Origin: Paramacrobiotus metropolitanus
Lineage: Eukaryota; Tardigrada; Eutardigrada; Parachela; Macrobiotidae
Assembly: GCF_019649055.1 (NCBI RefSeq)
Contig: NW_026570290.1
Coordinates: 434,001 to 498,000 of the forward strand
Direction: 5' to 3'
Length of the DNA: 64,000 nt
Positions within the stretch are counted from its first letter, which is position 1, and every line of letters starts with the position of its first letter. The notes under the pieces were generated by a model. The model was given only the letters and a program-made list of their open reading frames with translations. It was not told where the DNA came from and ran no database searches. A program made the translations under genes and the position numbers. Positions 49,440 to 58,266 of this stretch are shown piece after piece.

Positions 49440-51521
49440 ATGGCACAAAAAGGTCAAGCCCCTTCTAAACGTTCGGGAATGGCCGCAGACATCGATCAGT
49501 TTACGGGCTATAATCCAAAGTGTCCGGACTGCCTAAGGAACAACAAAAAGGTTGATAAGAAATTCCCTTGCTACACTTGTATTCACAAGCTGGAAGACCC
49601 ACATACCGTCACGCTTGTTGGGATCATGGAAGCCAAACGTGGGAACTTGGACGTTTTTCGAAATCTCATAAGCGCAAGAAATTACGGCAGCATCCCAGTA
49701 GAAGAGCGAATGCTATTCGAAGATCGTTATCGAGAAGCGATCCGGAACAACGAACCTGGTTGGGATGACACCTTGGAGCCGTTGAAGTGTCCACAGACAG
49801 ACGCGTATCGGAAGAAATTCGAAGAGGACCAGGAGAAGATGCGAGTTCAGCAAATGGAAGACGAACTCCGCGCGAAAATTAATGCGGAAAATAAGAGGGC
49901 AAGCGAACAGGCCGCACGGGAAGCATTGCCCAGTACGTCGGGTTTAGCTGCACCCACGGGCATGGCCAGCCTTAATGAAGACGAAATGCAACTCGTACGA
50001 CAATCGCTTATCATTCAAATTGAAACGATAACGAAAGATCCAGCTGCTATGTCAGATGAGATATTCAAAATGCTGTTGCGGGAGAAGAAACGATTGCAAG
50101 ACGGGTTCGCGCCGGCACCATACATAAAGAAGGAAATCGAAAGACGTATGGATAATCTACGTAAATCTCGCCAAACCGAAAGCGATGTGCTGCAAGCACT
50201 CAGAAGTTTTAAACGAGACGAAGGCTTCATTCGACCTCGATCGCCTCCGCATAGAGAAAGGTCACGCGGACATTCACGTGAACATGAACGGATTTCTGAA
50301 AGACGGAGCGAAAGGTCACGTGAACACTCCCGTGAAAGGACACGCGACTACCACAGTGTAAGGTCACGCGAACGCTCTCGCGACCGAGATTATCGTGGCG
50401 GAAGAGGCTGGGTGCGTCATGGAAACGAGATAACCGAGACGAGTATTCAGCGCAAAATCGATACGGCAAAGATTTTAGCAGCGACAAGAGGACGGGAGGA
50501 ACAACGGCGTGCGGAGACTTACCGCACAGAGCCTGAAAAGAAAGGTCATCAGGTGCCGTTGGAAGTTGGATTCCGTAACCGTAACGTTAGGATGTCAACA
50601 CCCGAAAGGTCATGGGACAAAAGACGCGAACATACGCGAAATCGAACGCCAGACCCACAGGATAGACGATGGCAGGAAAGAGCCAAGTATTACGCGGGTT
50701 TTGAATCTGGCGCGAGTAAAAGGTCATCAAGCGCAGAAAGGGAAGATTCACCCCCAAAATACCAAAGGATGGAATCAACGGTCCACGTGGTGGATCCAAT
50801 CATTAGCACTGCACAAGAAGATGACCCAATGGAAGGAGCCAGTTCAGTCGCAGAAGTGTCCCAAAATGTGACCCATCGACGAAACGTAATCCTGGACAGC
50901 GACCTTCAACCGGCTACACCGGCGAGTAATGAACCGCCGCAGTTAGAATCAGGAGAACGAAGCGCACAAGAAAGTCAGCGCGCACCGGATGAACGTCGTG
51001 AAGCCGATCGACGGACGACTTCTAGGTTCAATAATCGACACCCGGACACGATCGACATGGTATACGATATGCACGACACCGACGAACAAAAGACGGAAAT
51101 TTGCCGATACATGGGGATCGAAGATGATTCGGCGGAAGCGAATAAGATTCACACGATCCTAAATCAGCTTCGCCAGTTTTTACTCGATTCCGGGTACGCG
51201 AGAGAGATTAAGAGGGGAGTGGAAGAAGGAACTTTCCGTCGGCTATACATTCCTCGTGACTCTGCGCGAGATTGTTATCTCCCCATCCGACGAAATGGAT
51301 TACACAGTTTGCTAGATTTGAGCCTATTGGACGTGCCATTGGACACGACTGACCCAGTCGGGATGACACAATTTTATTACACAGACTATGATGAACGACA
51401 GGAATATGTGGCTCAATTCGTTCTACGACATGTGAATCCGGCCTTCAAGTTACTTGCAGCTAGGGCGTCGATCGGATTGCAGGTGGATCCGACAGACCAT
51501 GCCGCAAAAAGGATGGGGTAA
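49440..51521 (+). CDS. ORF9, zinc-ribbon and SR-repeat protein
   Basis: An ATG at 49440 in good context (AAAAATGGC) opens 693 codons. Near residues 25-45 is a Cys pair arrangement (KCPDCLRNN, then FPCYTCIHKL) like a zinc ribbon. Residues about 130-230 are helical. Residues about 265-325 are an RS-rich tract (RERSRGHSREHERISER, SREHSRERTRD), typical of SR-type splicing and RNA-binding proteins. A C-terminal region of about 180 residues (DTIDMVYDMHDTDEQKTEI onward) may be folded. It ends at a single TAA (51519-51521), after which the same frame stays open for 219 codons. Confidence 0.6.
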   Translation: MAQKGQAPSKRSGMAADIDQFTGYNPKCPDCLRNNKKVDKKFPCYTCIHKLEDPHTVTLVGIMEAKRGNLDVFRNLISARNYGSIPVEERMLFEDRYREAIRNNEPGWDDTLEPLKCPQTDAYRKKFEEDQEKMRVQQMEDELRAKINAENKRASEQAAREALPSTSGLAAPTGMASLNEDEMQLVRQSLIIQIETITKDPAAMSDEIFKMLLREKKRLQDGFAPAPYIKKEIERRMDNLRKSRQTESDVLQALRSFKRDEGFIRPRSPPHRERSRGHSREHERISERRSERSREHSRERTRDYHSVRSRERSRDRDYRGGRGWVRHGNEITETSIQRKIDTAKILAATRGREEQRRAETYRTEPEKKGHQVPLEVGFRNRNVRMSTPERSWDKRREHTRNRTPDPQDRRWQERAKYYAGFESGASKRSSSAEREDSPPKYQRMESTVHVVDPIISTAQEDDPMEGASSVAEVSQNVTHRRNVILDSDLQPATPASNEPPQLESGERSAQESQRAPDERREADRRTTSRFNNRHPDTIDMVYDMHDTDEQKTEICRYMGIEDDSAEANKIHTILNQLRQFLLDSGYAREIKRGVEEGTFRRLYIPRDSARDCYLPIRRNGLHSLLDLSLLDVPLDTTDPVGMTQFYYTDYDERQEYVAQFVLRHVNPAFKLLAARASIGLQVDPTDHAAKRMG

Positions 51522-51524
51522 AAG

Positions 51525-52181
51525 GTGTTTGCTGCAAGACTGGCACATTATAAGACACAAAACCAATTGGTGTCTAACACGATGAAGGACGACATTCCGC
51601 CACTTTTCCGACCTCACGTGGTTAAGTTAGGAGAGCCTATGGAACATGTCGGAATAGCCCACACGGCTCGAAAGGCGTTGAAGAAGTGTAGGACACGAAG
51701 GGAAAAGGGAAATCTTACACAGCGCCATGCCTCCCAGGTAGAAGAGCGGATTAATAAGATCAAAGATACTATGGGAAGCGATTATGTTGAACCAGTGGAC
51801 GGAGTAGACGTCTACGTTAATGAATTTCTGGTCAACAAAGGCGACAGACGTCCAGAACGCGCTCCTAACCAAATAGGACGGCGCGGCTTGCGAAATCAGC
51901 AGCTCCGCGATAATCTCGCTGATGTGCAACGGAGATTGGCGGATGACCCTACCAACCGGAGACTCCGGTTGGAGGAAAATGACGCACGCCATCGAGTTGA
52001 GGCGGTTAAGCGCAGTCGCCAAGGGAAAGGTCGTGGCCAGCGGGAAGTTGACCCGACAAAGGTCATGGGAGTTGATTTAACGGGACCAGTCGACCGAACG
52101 TCTGACCGTAATCAACCAGAAAGTTCTAAGAAGCGCCCGCCGAGAGACGGCGAGGAGGACTACTCAAACGAAATGGAATAG
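51525..52181 (+). CDS. ORF10, in frame with ORF9 behind one stop codon
   Basis: 218 codons directly after the TAA of ORF9 and in the same frame; the first internal ATG is at residue 20. Similar composition on both sides of the stop (AAKRMG, then KVFAARLAHYK) suggests one protein interrupted by a readthrough stop or a recent nonsense mutation. The C-terminal part is Arg-rich and helical (QLRDNLADVQRRLADD), ending in a polar tail. No domain was recognised. Confidence 0.5.
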   Translation: MFAARLAHYKTQNQLVSNTMKDDIPPLFRPHVVKLGEPMEHVGIAHTARKALKKCRTRREKGNLTQRHASQVEERINKIKDTMGSDYVEPVDGVDVYVNEFLVNKGDRRPERAPNQIGRRGLRNQQLRDNLADVQRRLADDPTNRRLRLEENDARHRVEAVKRSRQGKGRGQREVDPTKVMGVDLTGPVDRTSDRNQPESSKKRPPRDGEEDYSNEME

Positions 52182-52405
52182 TGCTGATCGTTAGGATCAC
52201 ACTATTAAAAGGGCGTCTACGGCATATGTCGGTACGTCACAAGAACGAAAAATGGTGTAGTATAAGGGCGACGTGACATATTAACATTAACTGCATTTGT
52301 GTATTTGTTGGTTTCAGCGTTTATAGCCCAGAATCGCAAAGGATAAAGAAATCATGTGGAGCAGCGATTGGGGTTGAAATTGATTCGGTCTATAAAGCCG
52401 GCCCC

Positions 52406-52822
52406 AAGGGAGTTGCTACGGCAGTCAGCCGGCTCTCCTTCTTAAGCGATTCAGTATTATAAATTGGCAAGAGAAACTACGGTAATTAAGCCGGATCTCT
52501 TGAAGACGAAAGGGGGCCACAAGCGGCGAAAAAGAGAAAGACAGCAGGTGGAAATATTAATGAGGTAAAAACTTGATGCGGCAGTCAGCCGGCCTCATTA
52601 GAGTTGCTACGGTAAACTATGCCGGCAATCTCTCTGAACGACTCAGTGTTATAAGTTAACGAGAGAAATAGCGGTAATCAAGCCGGATCTCTCGTACCGG
52701 AGATGGGCCACAAGCGGCGAACAAGAGTCAAAGATTGAATGTGGAAAAGTCATGGGGTAAAATTTAATGCGGTAGTTAGCCGGCCCCATCAGAGATGCTA
52801 CGGTAAACTTGCCGGCACTCTG
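52406..52822 (+). ncRNA. Array of seven covarying stem-loops in the 3' untranslated region
   Basis: Each has an inner CGG(C/T)A...CCGG hairpin and an outer stem of changing sequence: 52406-52440 AAGGGAG/CTC(T)CCTT; 52468-52502 CAAGAGA/TCTCTTG; 52558-52600 TAATGAGG/CCTCATTA; 52600-52633 AGAG(TTGC)/(GCAA)T-CTCT; 52659-52695 ACGAGAGA/TCTCTCGT; 52752-52789 ATGGGG/CCCCAT; 52790-52822 CAGAG/CTCTG. Spacers repeat GGCCACAAGCGGCGAA (52512 and 52707; also near 30056 in the leader). The array is about two copies of a 190-bp tandem unit. Outer stems differ but always pair, so RNA structure is evidently maintained. Confidence 0.8.
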
Positions 52823-53625
52823 GCCGCTCGAGGCATGTTGAAGTCGGATGTGCGACGCAAAGGTCAAATCAAGTCTTTACCAGGGAGGCAAGCGAAGAAG
52901 TGCTTGAAAGCCGCAGAAAATTGGCTAAGTTCCTCCATGACCTGTGATGGAAGTTTGAAGAGAAGTCAGATGACCTTTGGGATCATTACCGCCCAAGAGA
53001 GTCATCGTATCAGAATTCAAGTCGCATGACCTTTTTGGGACTATTAACCCATAATGAGTCGCACATTTCAACGGATCATCTCAACAAAGGATGACCTTTA
53101 TTAGGGAGGAAGCGAACTACGCTTGTCTTCACTGACGTCCCTCCATGACCTTTATGGATCTCATTTTGAAGTCGTACAATTGATACGCACCATATTCCAA
53201 AGATGAAGCAGTATTCCTAAGTCGTACTTGATACGCACCCGATTCTCAAAGCGGATTGTGATGAAAGTCGCATTACGGATGCGCGAAGTTGCTCAACGGA
53301 GCGGAATGGGCCAAAGTGCGGAAAACGGTGGACAGGACCTGTGACCTTTACGAGTCAGAAATGGAGGATCCTAGTCTACATTTTGATTAATACTTTTGTT
53401 GATCTGTTTAACTGTTGATCTGTTTTCTGATAGTATTTTTATAATTGGATCTCTTTATTCACATCGTATTAAATGGAATTGTGCCTTATGGAATTGATGT
53501 GATATGATAAATGGATTAAGAGAATTTGATGTTTTTGAGCGCACACAGACACCGGCGACCGTCGTCTTCTCGTGGATCCGGGAGTGTGTCCAGCCTCACA
53601 GGAGCTCGGCATCCCCCCAGAGGCA
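52823..53625 (+). other. 3' untranslated tail with TGACCTTT motifs
   Basis: Noncoding. It holds at least five TGACCTTT sites near 52971, 53026, 53092, 53147 and 53341, plus one AAAGGTCA near 52859, so the motif persists where no protein is encoded. GTCGTA(C)TTGATACGCACC-type units repeat near 53173 and 53220. No purine-rich polypurine tract is apparent just before the 3' LTR. Confidence 0.6.
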
Positions 53626-53985
53626 TGTGAGACCGGGATCACTAGCGTTCACGTCAGTGGCGCTACGCCTGTGGCGCTACGCCTTTGGACTACGTGTCTG
53701 TGTTGTGTCTCTTGTGATTGGCTTGCGTTCTGATAGTGGGCGCGGCATAGCACGTGCTGCACAGCGCCGCACGCTGTTGAATTGGCTCTACGATTTACGA
53801 TCGAGCTGCGCCGATCACTTGTTGATTTCTGTTCTCCAGAATTTCAATATTATTAAAAAGTCAGCGATTACGGTGCGACGTTTTGTGTTTCCGCATAGCT
53901 CGCGACCCAGATCGTGTCGCTCACTCCACGGGATAGATTCCGTTTCTGTCTCCGTCTGTGGATCCATTCTGGATCTACCATTAGA
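53626..53985 (+). repeat. 3' long terminal repeat
   Basis: Direct copy of 29373-29732 with no difference seen by eye over 360 bp. Preceded by CCAGAGGCA, not by a polypurine tract, and followed by the target duplication CCTC. Confidence 0.95.
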
Positions 53986-54416
53986 CCTCCGTCGTTTTGG
54001 ACCCGCGGTACCTTTTGGTTTTAGACGGATTTGGGTTTCTGTTCTGTTCTTTGCTTCTCAAAAGACTTCTCATTTTAAAAAGCATTTTTTTCTGTTCTAG
54101 AAAATGTAGTAACTGTAACTTCTCTGGGGATGAAGCAAAACCAGTCTATCGCCTTAAGTGCCACACAGATTGGGAGTTGAGTATTGTCATTCACTTGTTC
54201 AGAAAGTTTGTTGCGGAATCCAGTACTTACTGTACCTGTACGACTAGTGATGTCGACTACACAGTACCCAAAGTCGAAACACAGCACAAGTCGCAATTCT
54301 AATGAGCGACTGGAATACTGAATAGCGGATTAACTCTTTCGAAAAAACCGTACTTTATTGCGTTTAAACTCACAGTTCGACGAACGTAAGCTCACAGTTC
54401 GACGAACGTACGTAGC

Positions 54417-55250
54417 ATGCACTTTACATCCTTCACAATGACCAGCTTTTTACGTTGCAGGGTGTGTGCACTTTGGCGGCTCATCCTGCGGGAATACGGA
54501 GCCCAGAAAAGCGTCATCTTCGATGTCGGCCAAATCTACCTACGAGAAAGATGCGAATGGGAGACGGCTCTGACCCTCGACGAATTCAACTATTCAACGA
54601 ATTCAACATCTCAGTGTCTACAAATTAGTGTGCACGCTGAATGCGAATTTAACGCCAGAGACGCGCTCGGTGGTGCTGGTTGACGCAGAACGGTATTATG
54701 ATAACCGAAATGACTTTATCAGTAAACTGCAGCTGATCAAAGAAATTCTGACCACGAAAGGTATTCGTTTACCGCTGCTCATTGCCAAAAACGGCTATGA
54801 CTGTGTGGACGCCGGCGCTTCGTTTCTCTCTCTGCGCTGGAATTACGCCAACGGGGAGAGCTACAAATGCGACACAGTAGTGCAGTTGGTGAGTGCCTGT
54901 GAGCAGTTGTGCTGCTTAACTACACGGCATCCAATCGAAACGGCAACGACTCCCGCTTGAACCTGTTCTACACGACGGCTGGTGCGCCGTGGCCGGAACA
55001 GCAAATAAGCATTGCGCGTCGTAAGGGGGACGGTCAGCTAGACGCGGTCATTCCCACTCTGCGCTTCCGGAGGATGGAAACGGCCGCCGAACACTGCCGA
55101 CGCTTTGTTGCCGCCGTCAACGAACATTGCCCGGCTGTTAGTCAGCGTGCGCTAGAAAAGGTCACAGCGGTACATACACGCTGGGTGCAGACGCTGGCCT
55201 ATCTCGACGAATGGAGCGACATTCGCCGATTTCTTCAGCTGTGTGTGTAA
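54417..55250 (+). pseudogene. F-box family C-terminal exon, copy C
   Basis: Begins after a conserved acceptor (GTTGCAG then GTGTGTGCACTTTGG) and tracks the C-terminal exon of copy A: ALWRLILREYGAQKSVIFDV, TPETRSVVLVDAERYYDNR, PLLIAKNGYDCVDAGASFL and METAAEHCRRFVAAVNEHC. At least two frameshifts (near 54640 and 54905) break it, and an imperfect GAATTCAAC duplication lies near 54583-54606. The F-box exon is absent upstream. Confidence 0.75.
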
Positions 55251-55344
55251 AGCATTAAAGGATTCATTCATTGCTTAGCGTTCGTTGCATTACTATATAT
55301 TATTGACTAACTAGCAATTAACTGGTTAGCGTAAGATTTTATTG

Positions 55345-56046
55345 CGTTTTGATATTCATCAGGTTCAGCGATCCTGGACAGGCGCAGAAATGGGATGGAG
55401 TGGATTTGAGAGAAGTGGACGTTGCTACACTGTCCCTTCCAACCGCTATTAGAACTTTGCAGGAAGACGCTCCACACCATACATTACGCCAACCGTTTTT
55501 CGCCTGGCATGTGCGCGCCAAAAACAAGGGCAGAAAATCTACATCCCGCAACAAGTGCGCCTGCTCGAACTGGATTACGTATTTTGTGTACGTGAATCCC
55601 TGAGTACCAGTGAATAGACTGTGGTTCTTCGTCGGCACGGGCAGGCGCTCCGCAATTCGACAGCAATGCACGATGCGGGAAATAACAAGTGTTTTAAACA
55701 GTACCACGCAAAACATGCCATGCATGGTTCCCGTCACAGTTCCCGGTCGGAACACCGTCGGTCCGCCGTTCTTTTCGCGCAGCGCCACTTGAACAGAAAG
55801 TTCTTGCAGTGCGATCGGGTTCCGGCTTTTCAGAAAGCGGTGCGGCCAGAGGTGACGGGCATGAATCCACTGGGCGCGGGCTGTACTAGCACCGAAGTCA
55901 ATGAAGTACTGATCGCCTTCAATGTCCTGCACGTAGCCTAGCCACCATTGGCCGTAATATCGCGCTTTCACCAGTACTGTGTTACCGTAGTTGATCACGC
56001 TGGAACCCGAGCTATGCTGACGAAGGAAGAGAGATGTTGCGTTCAT
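55345..56046 (-). pseudogene. F-box family N-terminal half, copy C (opposite strand)
   Basis: Minus strand; ATG at 56046 (MNATSLFLRQ). It retains the Tudor/chromo-like region in frame (NYGNTVLV, GQWWLGYVQDIEGDQYFIDF, AQWIHARHLWPHRFL) and continues through VALREKNGGPTVFRPGTVTG to about LLRDVDFLPLFLARTCQAK, after which it diverges and stops. It lies tail to tail with the plus-strand C-terminal exon at 54417-55250, so one half has been inverted relative to copy A. The upstream GAGCATGCGCATCTGTGCAT motif near 56252 also occurs near 24450 upstream of copy A. Confidence 0.75.
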
Positions 56047-56328
56047 GGTGCCAGCTGCCCAGTCCACGTTACGATGGAAGTTTGTGGTAGGCACACAATT
56101 CAGATGACAGGCTGTACTATTTTGAATTTAACAACTCCAGTTCTTTCCTGTGTTAAATATTAAAACAGCCAAAATGTGATAAATCTGCCGTTTCCGCCTC
56201 GACAAGTCCAGTTATCCGAGTGCAGCTTGCTGGAATGCTGGATCCCCTGAGCATGCGCATCTGTGCATGAGCATGCTCACGGTCCCACGGAATACAGGTA
56301 GTGGGCACGAGAATATTTTATATATGGA

Positions 56329-57134
56329 ACGTTTCGTACCAAAGAAAAAAACTGGAACGTTTTTTTCCTTCTTGTGGTCACTGTAGTCATCTGTAGACAA
56401 CCTGTAGACACCCTGTAGACAACCTGTACTTCTATACATCCTAAGAAAACCTAAGAACCAGGTGACTACAGTATGTCTACAGTGGTGTCTACGGGCTGTC
56501 TACAGGTGACTACCGGTGTATACAGGCAGAGTATCGAGCTGAACTTAAGGTCTACCTGTATACAGCGGTAGACATCCGTAGACAACCTGTAGACACCCTG
56601 TAGACAACCTGTATACATCCTAAGAAAACCTAAGAAACCTAAGAAACCAGGTGACTACAGTATGTCTACACGAGTGTTTACGGGCTGTCTACAGTACGTC
56701 TACAGATGTATACAGACGAACATCCAGCTGAACCTAAGAAGGCCTGCCTGTATACACCGGTAGACATCTGTAGATCTAGACAACCGGTAGACACCCTGTA
56801 GACAACCTGTAGACACCCTGTAAACACGCAATAAAGCCTAAGAAACCAGATGACTACAGTGTGCCAACGGTGATGTCTACGGGCTGTCTACGGATGACTA
56901 CCGGTGTATACAGGCAGAGTATCGAGCTGAACCTAAGAAGGGCTGCCTGTGTACAGCGGTAGACATCCGTAGACAACCTGTAGACACCGATGTACAATAG
57001 ACACGCTGTATACATCCTAAGAAACCAGGTGACTACCGATAGGTCTACAGGGTGTCTACAGCATGTATACAGATGTCTACTGTGACTACATGGAGCGAAA
57101 AAACGATTCACTTTTTTTCTTTGGTACGAACCGT
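56329..57134. mobile_element. TIR-bounded element filled with GTAGACA tandem repeats
   Basis: Inverted termini of about 26 bp (left starting ACGTTTCGTACCAAAG at 56329; right ending CTTTGGTACGAACCGT at 57134) enclose about four diverged units of 180-200 bp starting near 56459, 56647, 56846 and 57026. Each unit is saturated with GTAGACA/TGTCTAC and GTATACA. No ORF of note and no clear target duplication. Probably a non-autonomous DNA element that amplified an internal satellite. Confidence 0.6.
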
Positions 57135-58266
57135 GCCACAGGTGACGTGTAGCATGCGCTACGCAGTACGTATGTAAACATCGGATTAAATAATCAACAA
57201 CAACAGCGTCGATAAACTAAGAAGGCAACATTATGCATTAATGTGTGTCGAACAGCAACGTAGATTAAGTGATGTAGAGTAATTTCATAAACATATCACA
57301 GACCATTTTTTTGACACGCTGACGCACTCGGTGGTATAACTTGAATCAGTCGCTATGACACTGTATCATCTCTATGCAGCATGATACATAGTTTTTGTTC
57401 CGCATTTTCCGCTGCACTTTCGGTCTTATAATCCGAATAATAATAAAATAACTGCCGGATAATCGATTTATTTTTTCCCTCTGGATGCCACGACAAAACA
57501 AAAGTTACCGTACAATTTTGTTGTGTTCTGTGCCATGTTACACTTGATCCTTAATTTGTCAAAGCTACTCGTACAAACGCTAAATGTCAGCGTTTGTTGT
57601 GTGTCGGTTAAACTCGGTTTTGTGTAGCAAAAGTGCGATTTCCAGATCATTGTCTATTTCCGTTTCATACTTTTATTGATGCACCCGTATTAGAAATATA
57701 TTTTTCTGGCAACCATGCGTCAAGATGAGTCATTTTTTACAGATAATAATAGTTCATTGATCACAGAGCATTAGCAGCCAGAACTCACGGCCATGTTACA
57801 CGTTGGACATGGTGTTTTGCTTTGCGGCATGATCATCTCCGCAATATAGTATACCTAAATTTCAATTTATTATATATTAATTACTTTTCACAGATATTTG
57901 TGCTAATTAGATCTGTCAGTCAGTTTCCAAAGAGACCGTAAAAATATACGAAAATGCACGCACTTGCATATCCCAAAAGCGTTTTGGCTACGTTTACCGT
58001 CAGTTTTATTATACATTAAATGGAGCTTGCTTGCAACGACATACATACTCGTACATGATTTAATTTAAACGTCGACAGTTTAAAATAAATGCGGAAACAA
58101 AATTAATGGAGAAATGTTCAGGCTAAACTTAATTATTAACAGCTCGCAAGAACATGCAACGGTTAGTCAGTACAGTATTATCAAGCAGTCTTAGCACAAT
58201 ACTCTAAGCACGATAGATTTTATGCAGACAATTCAGGCGTATAAATTGTGTCAAGTTCAAGCATAA
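57135..58266. other. Intergenic region, nothing recognised
   Basis: AT-rich sequence without supported exons or repeats. It includes the 3' flank of the minus-strand GLYAT-like gene that ends at 58267. Confidence 0.4.

Larger units (their letters stand above)
29373..53985 (+). mobile_element. Giant Ty3/gypsy-type LTR retrotransposon, 24,613 bp
   Basis: Direct terminal repeats of 360 bp (29373-29732 and 53626-53985), identical by eye, are flanked by a 4-bp duplication CCTC (29369-29372 and 53986-53989). The primer binding site directly abuts the 5' LTR. Gene order Gag, protease, RT-RNase H, integrase on one strand is Ty3/gypsy order. At least five further ORFs follow integrase (44186-52181), and no envelope-like transmembrane segment was seen. 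The element is several times the usual 5-10 kb; plant Ogre and planarian Burro elements are known giants of comparable size. LTR identity implies a very recent insertion. It is studded with AAAGGTCA motifs and hairpin families absent from the flanks. Confidence 0.95.

Noticed and set aside
52512-52527. GGCCACAAGCGGCGAA spacer as part of a twister-type ribozyme
   Set aside because: A faint resemblance to CACAAGC-type loops only; I could not assemble the required helices or pseudoknots.
30606-53350. A CRISPR-like array explaining the recurrent AAAGGTCA motif
   Set aside because: Spacing is irregular, the repeat is only 8-9 bp, occurs in both orientations, and the host is eukaryotic.
29373-53985. 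An envelope gene or large DNA virus origin for the extra ORFs
   Set aside because: No signal peptide, transmembrane segment or capsid/packaging gene was seen in ORF6-10; LTRs and gene order are those of a Ty3/gypsy element.
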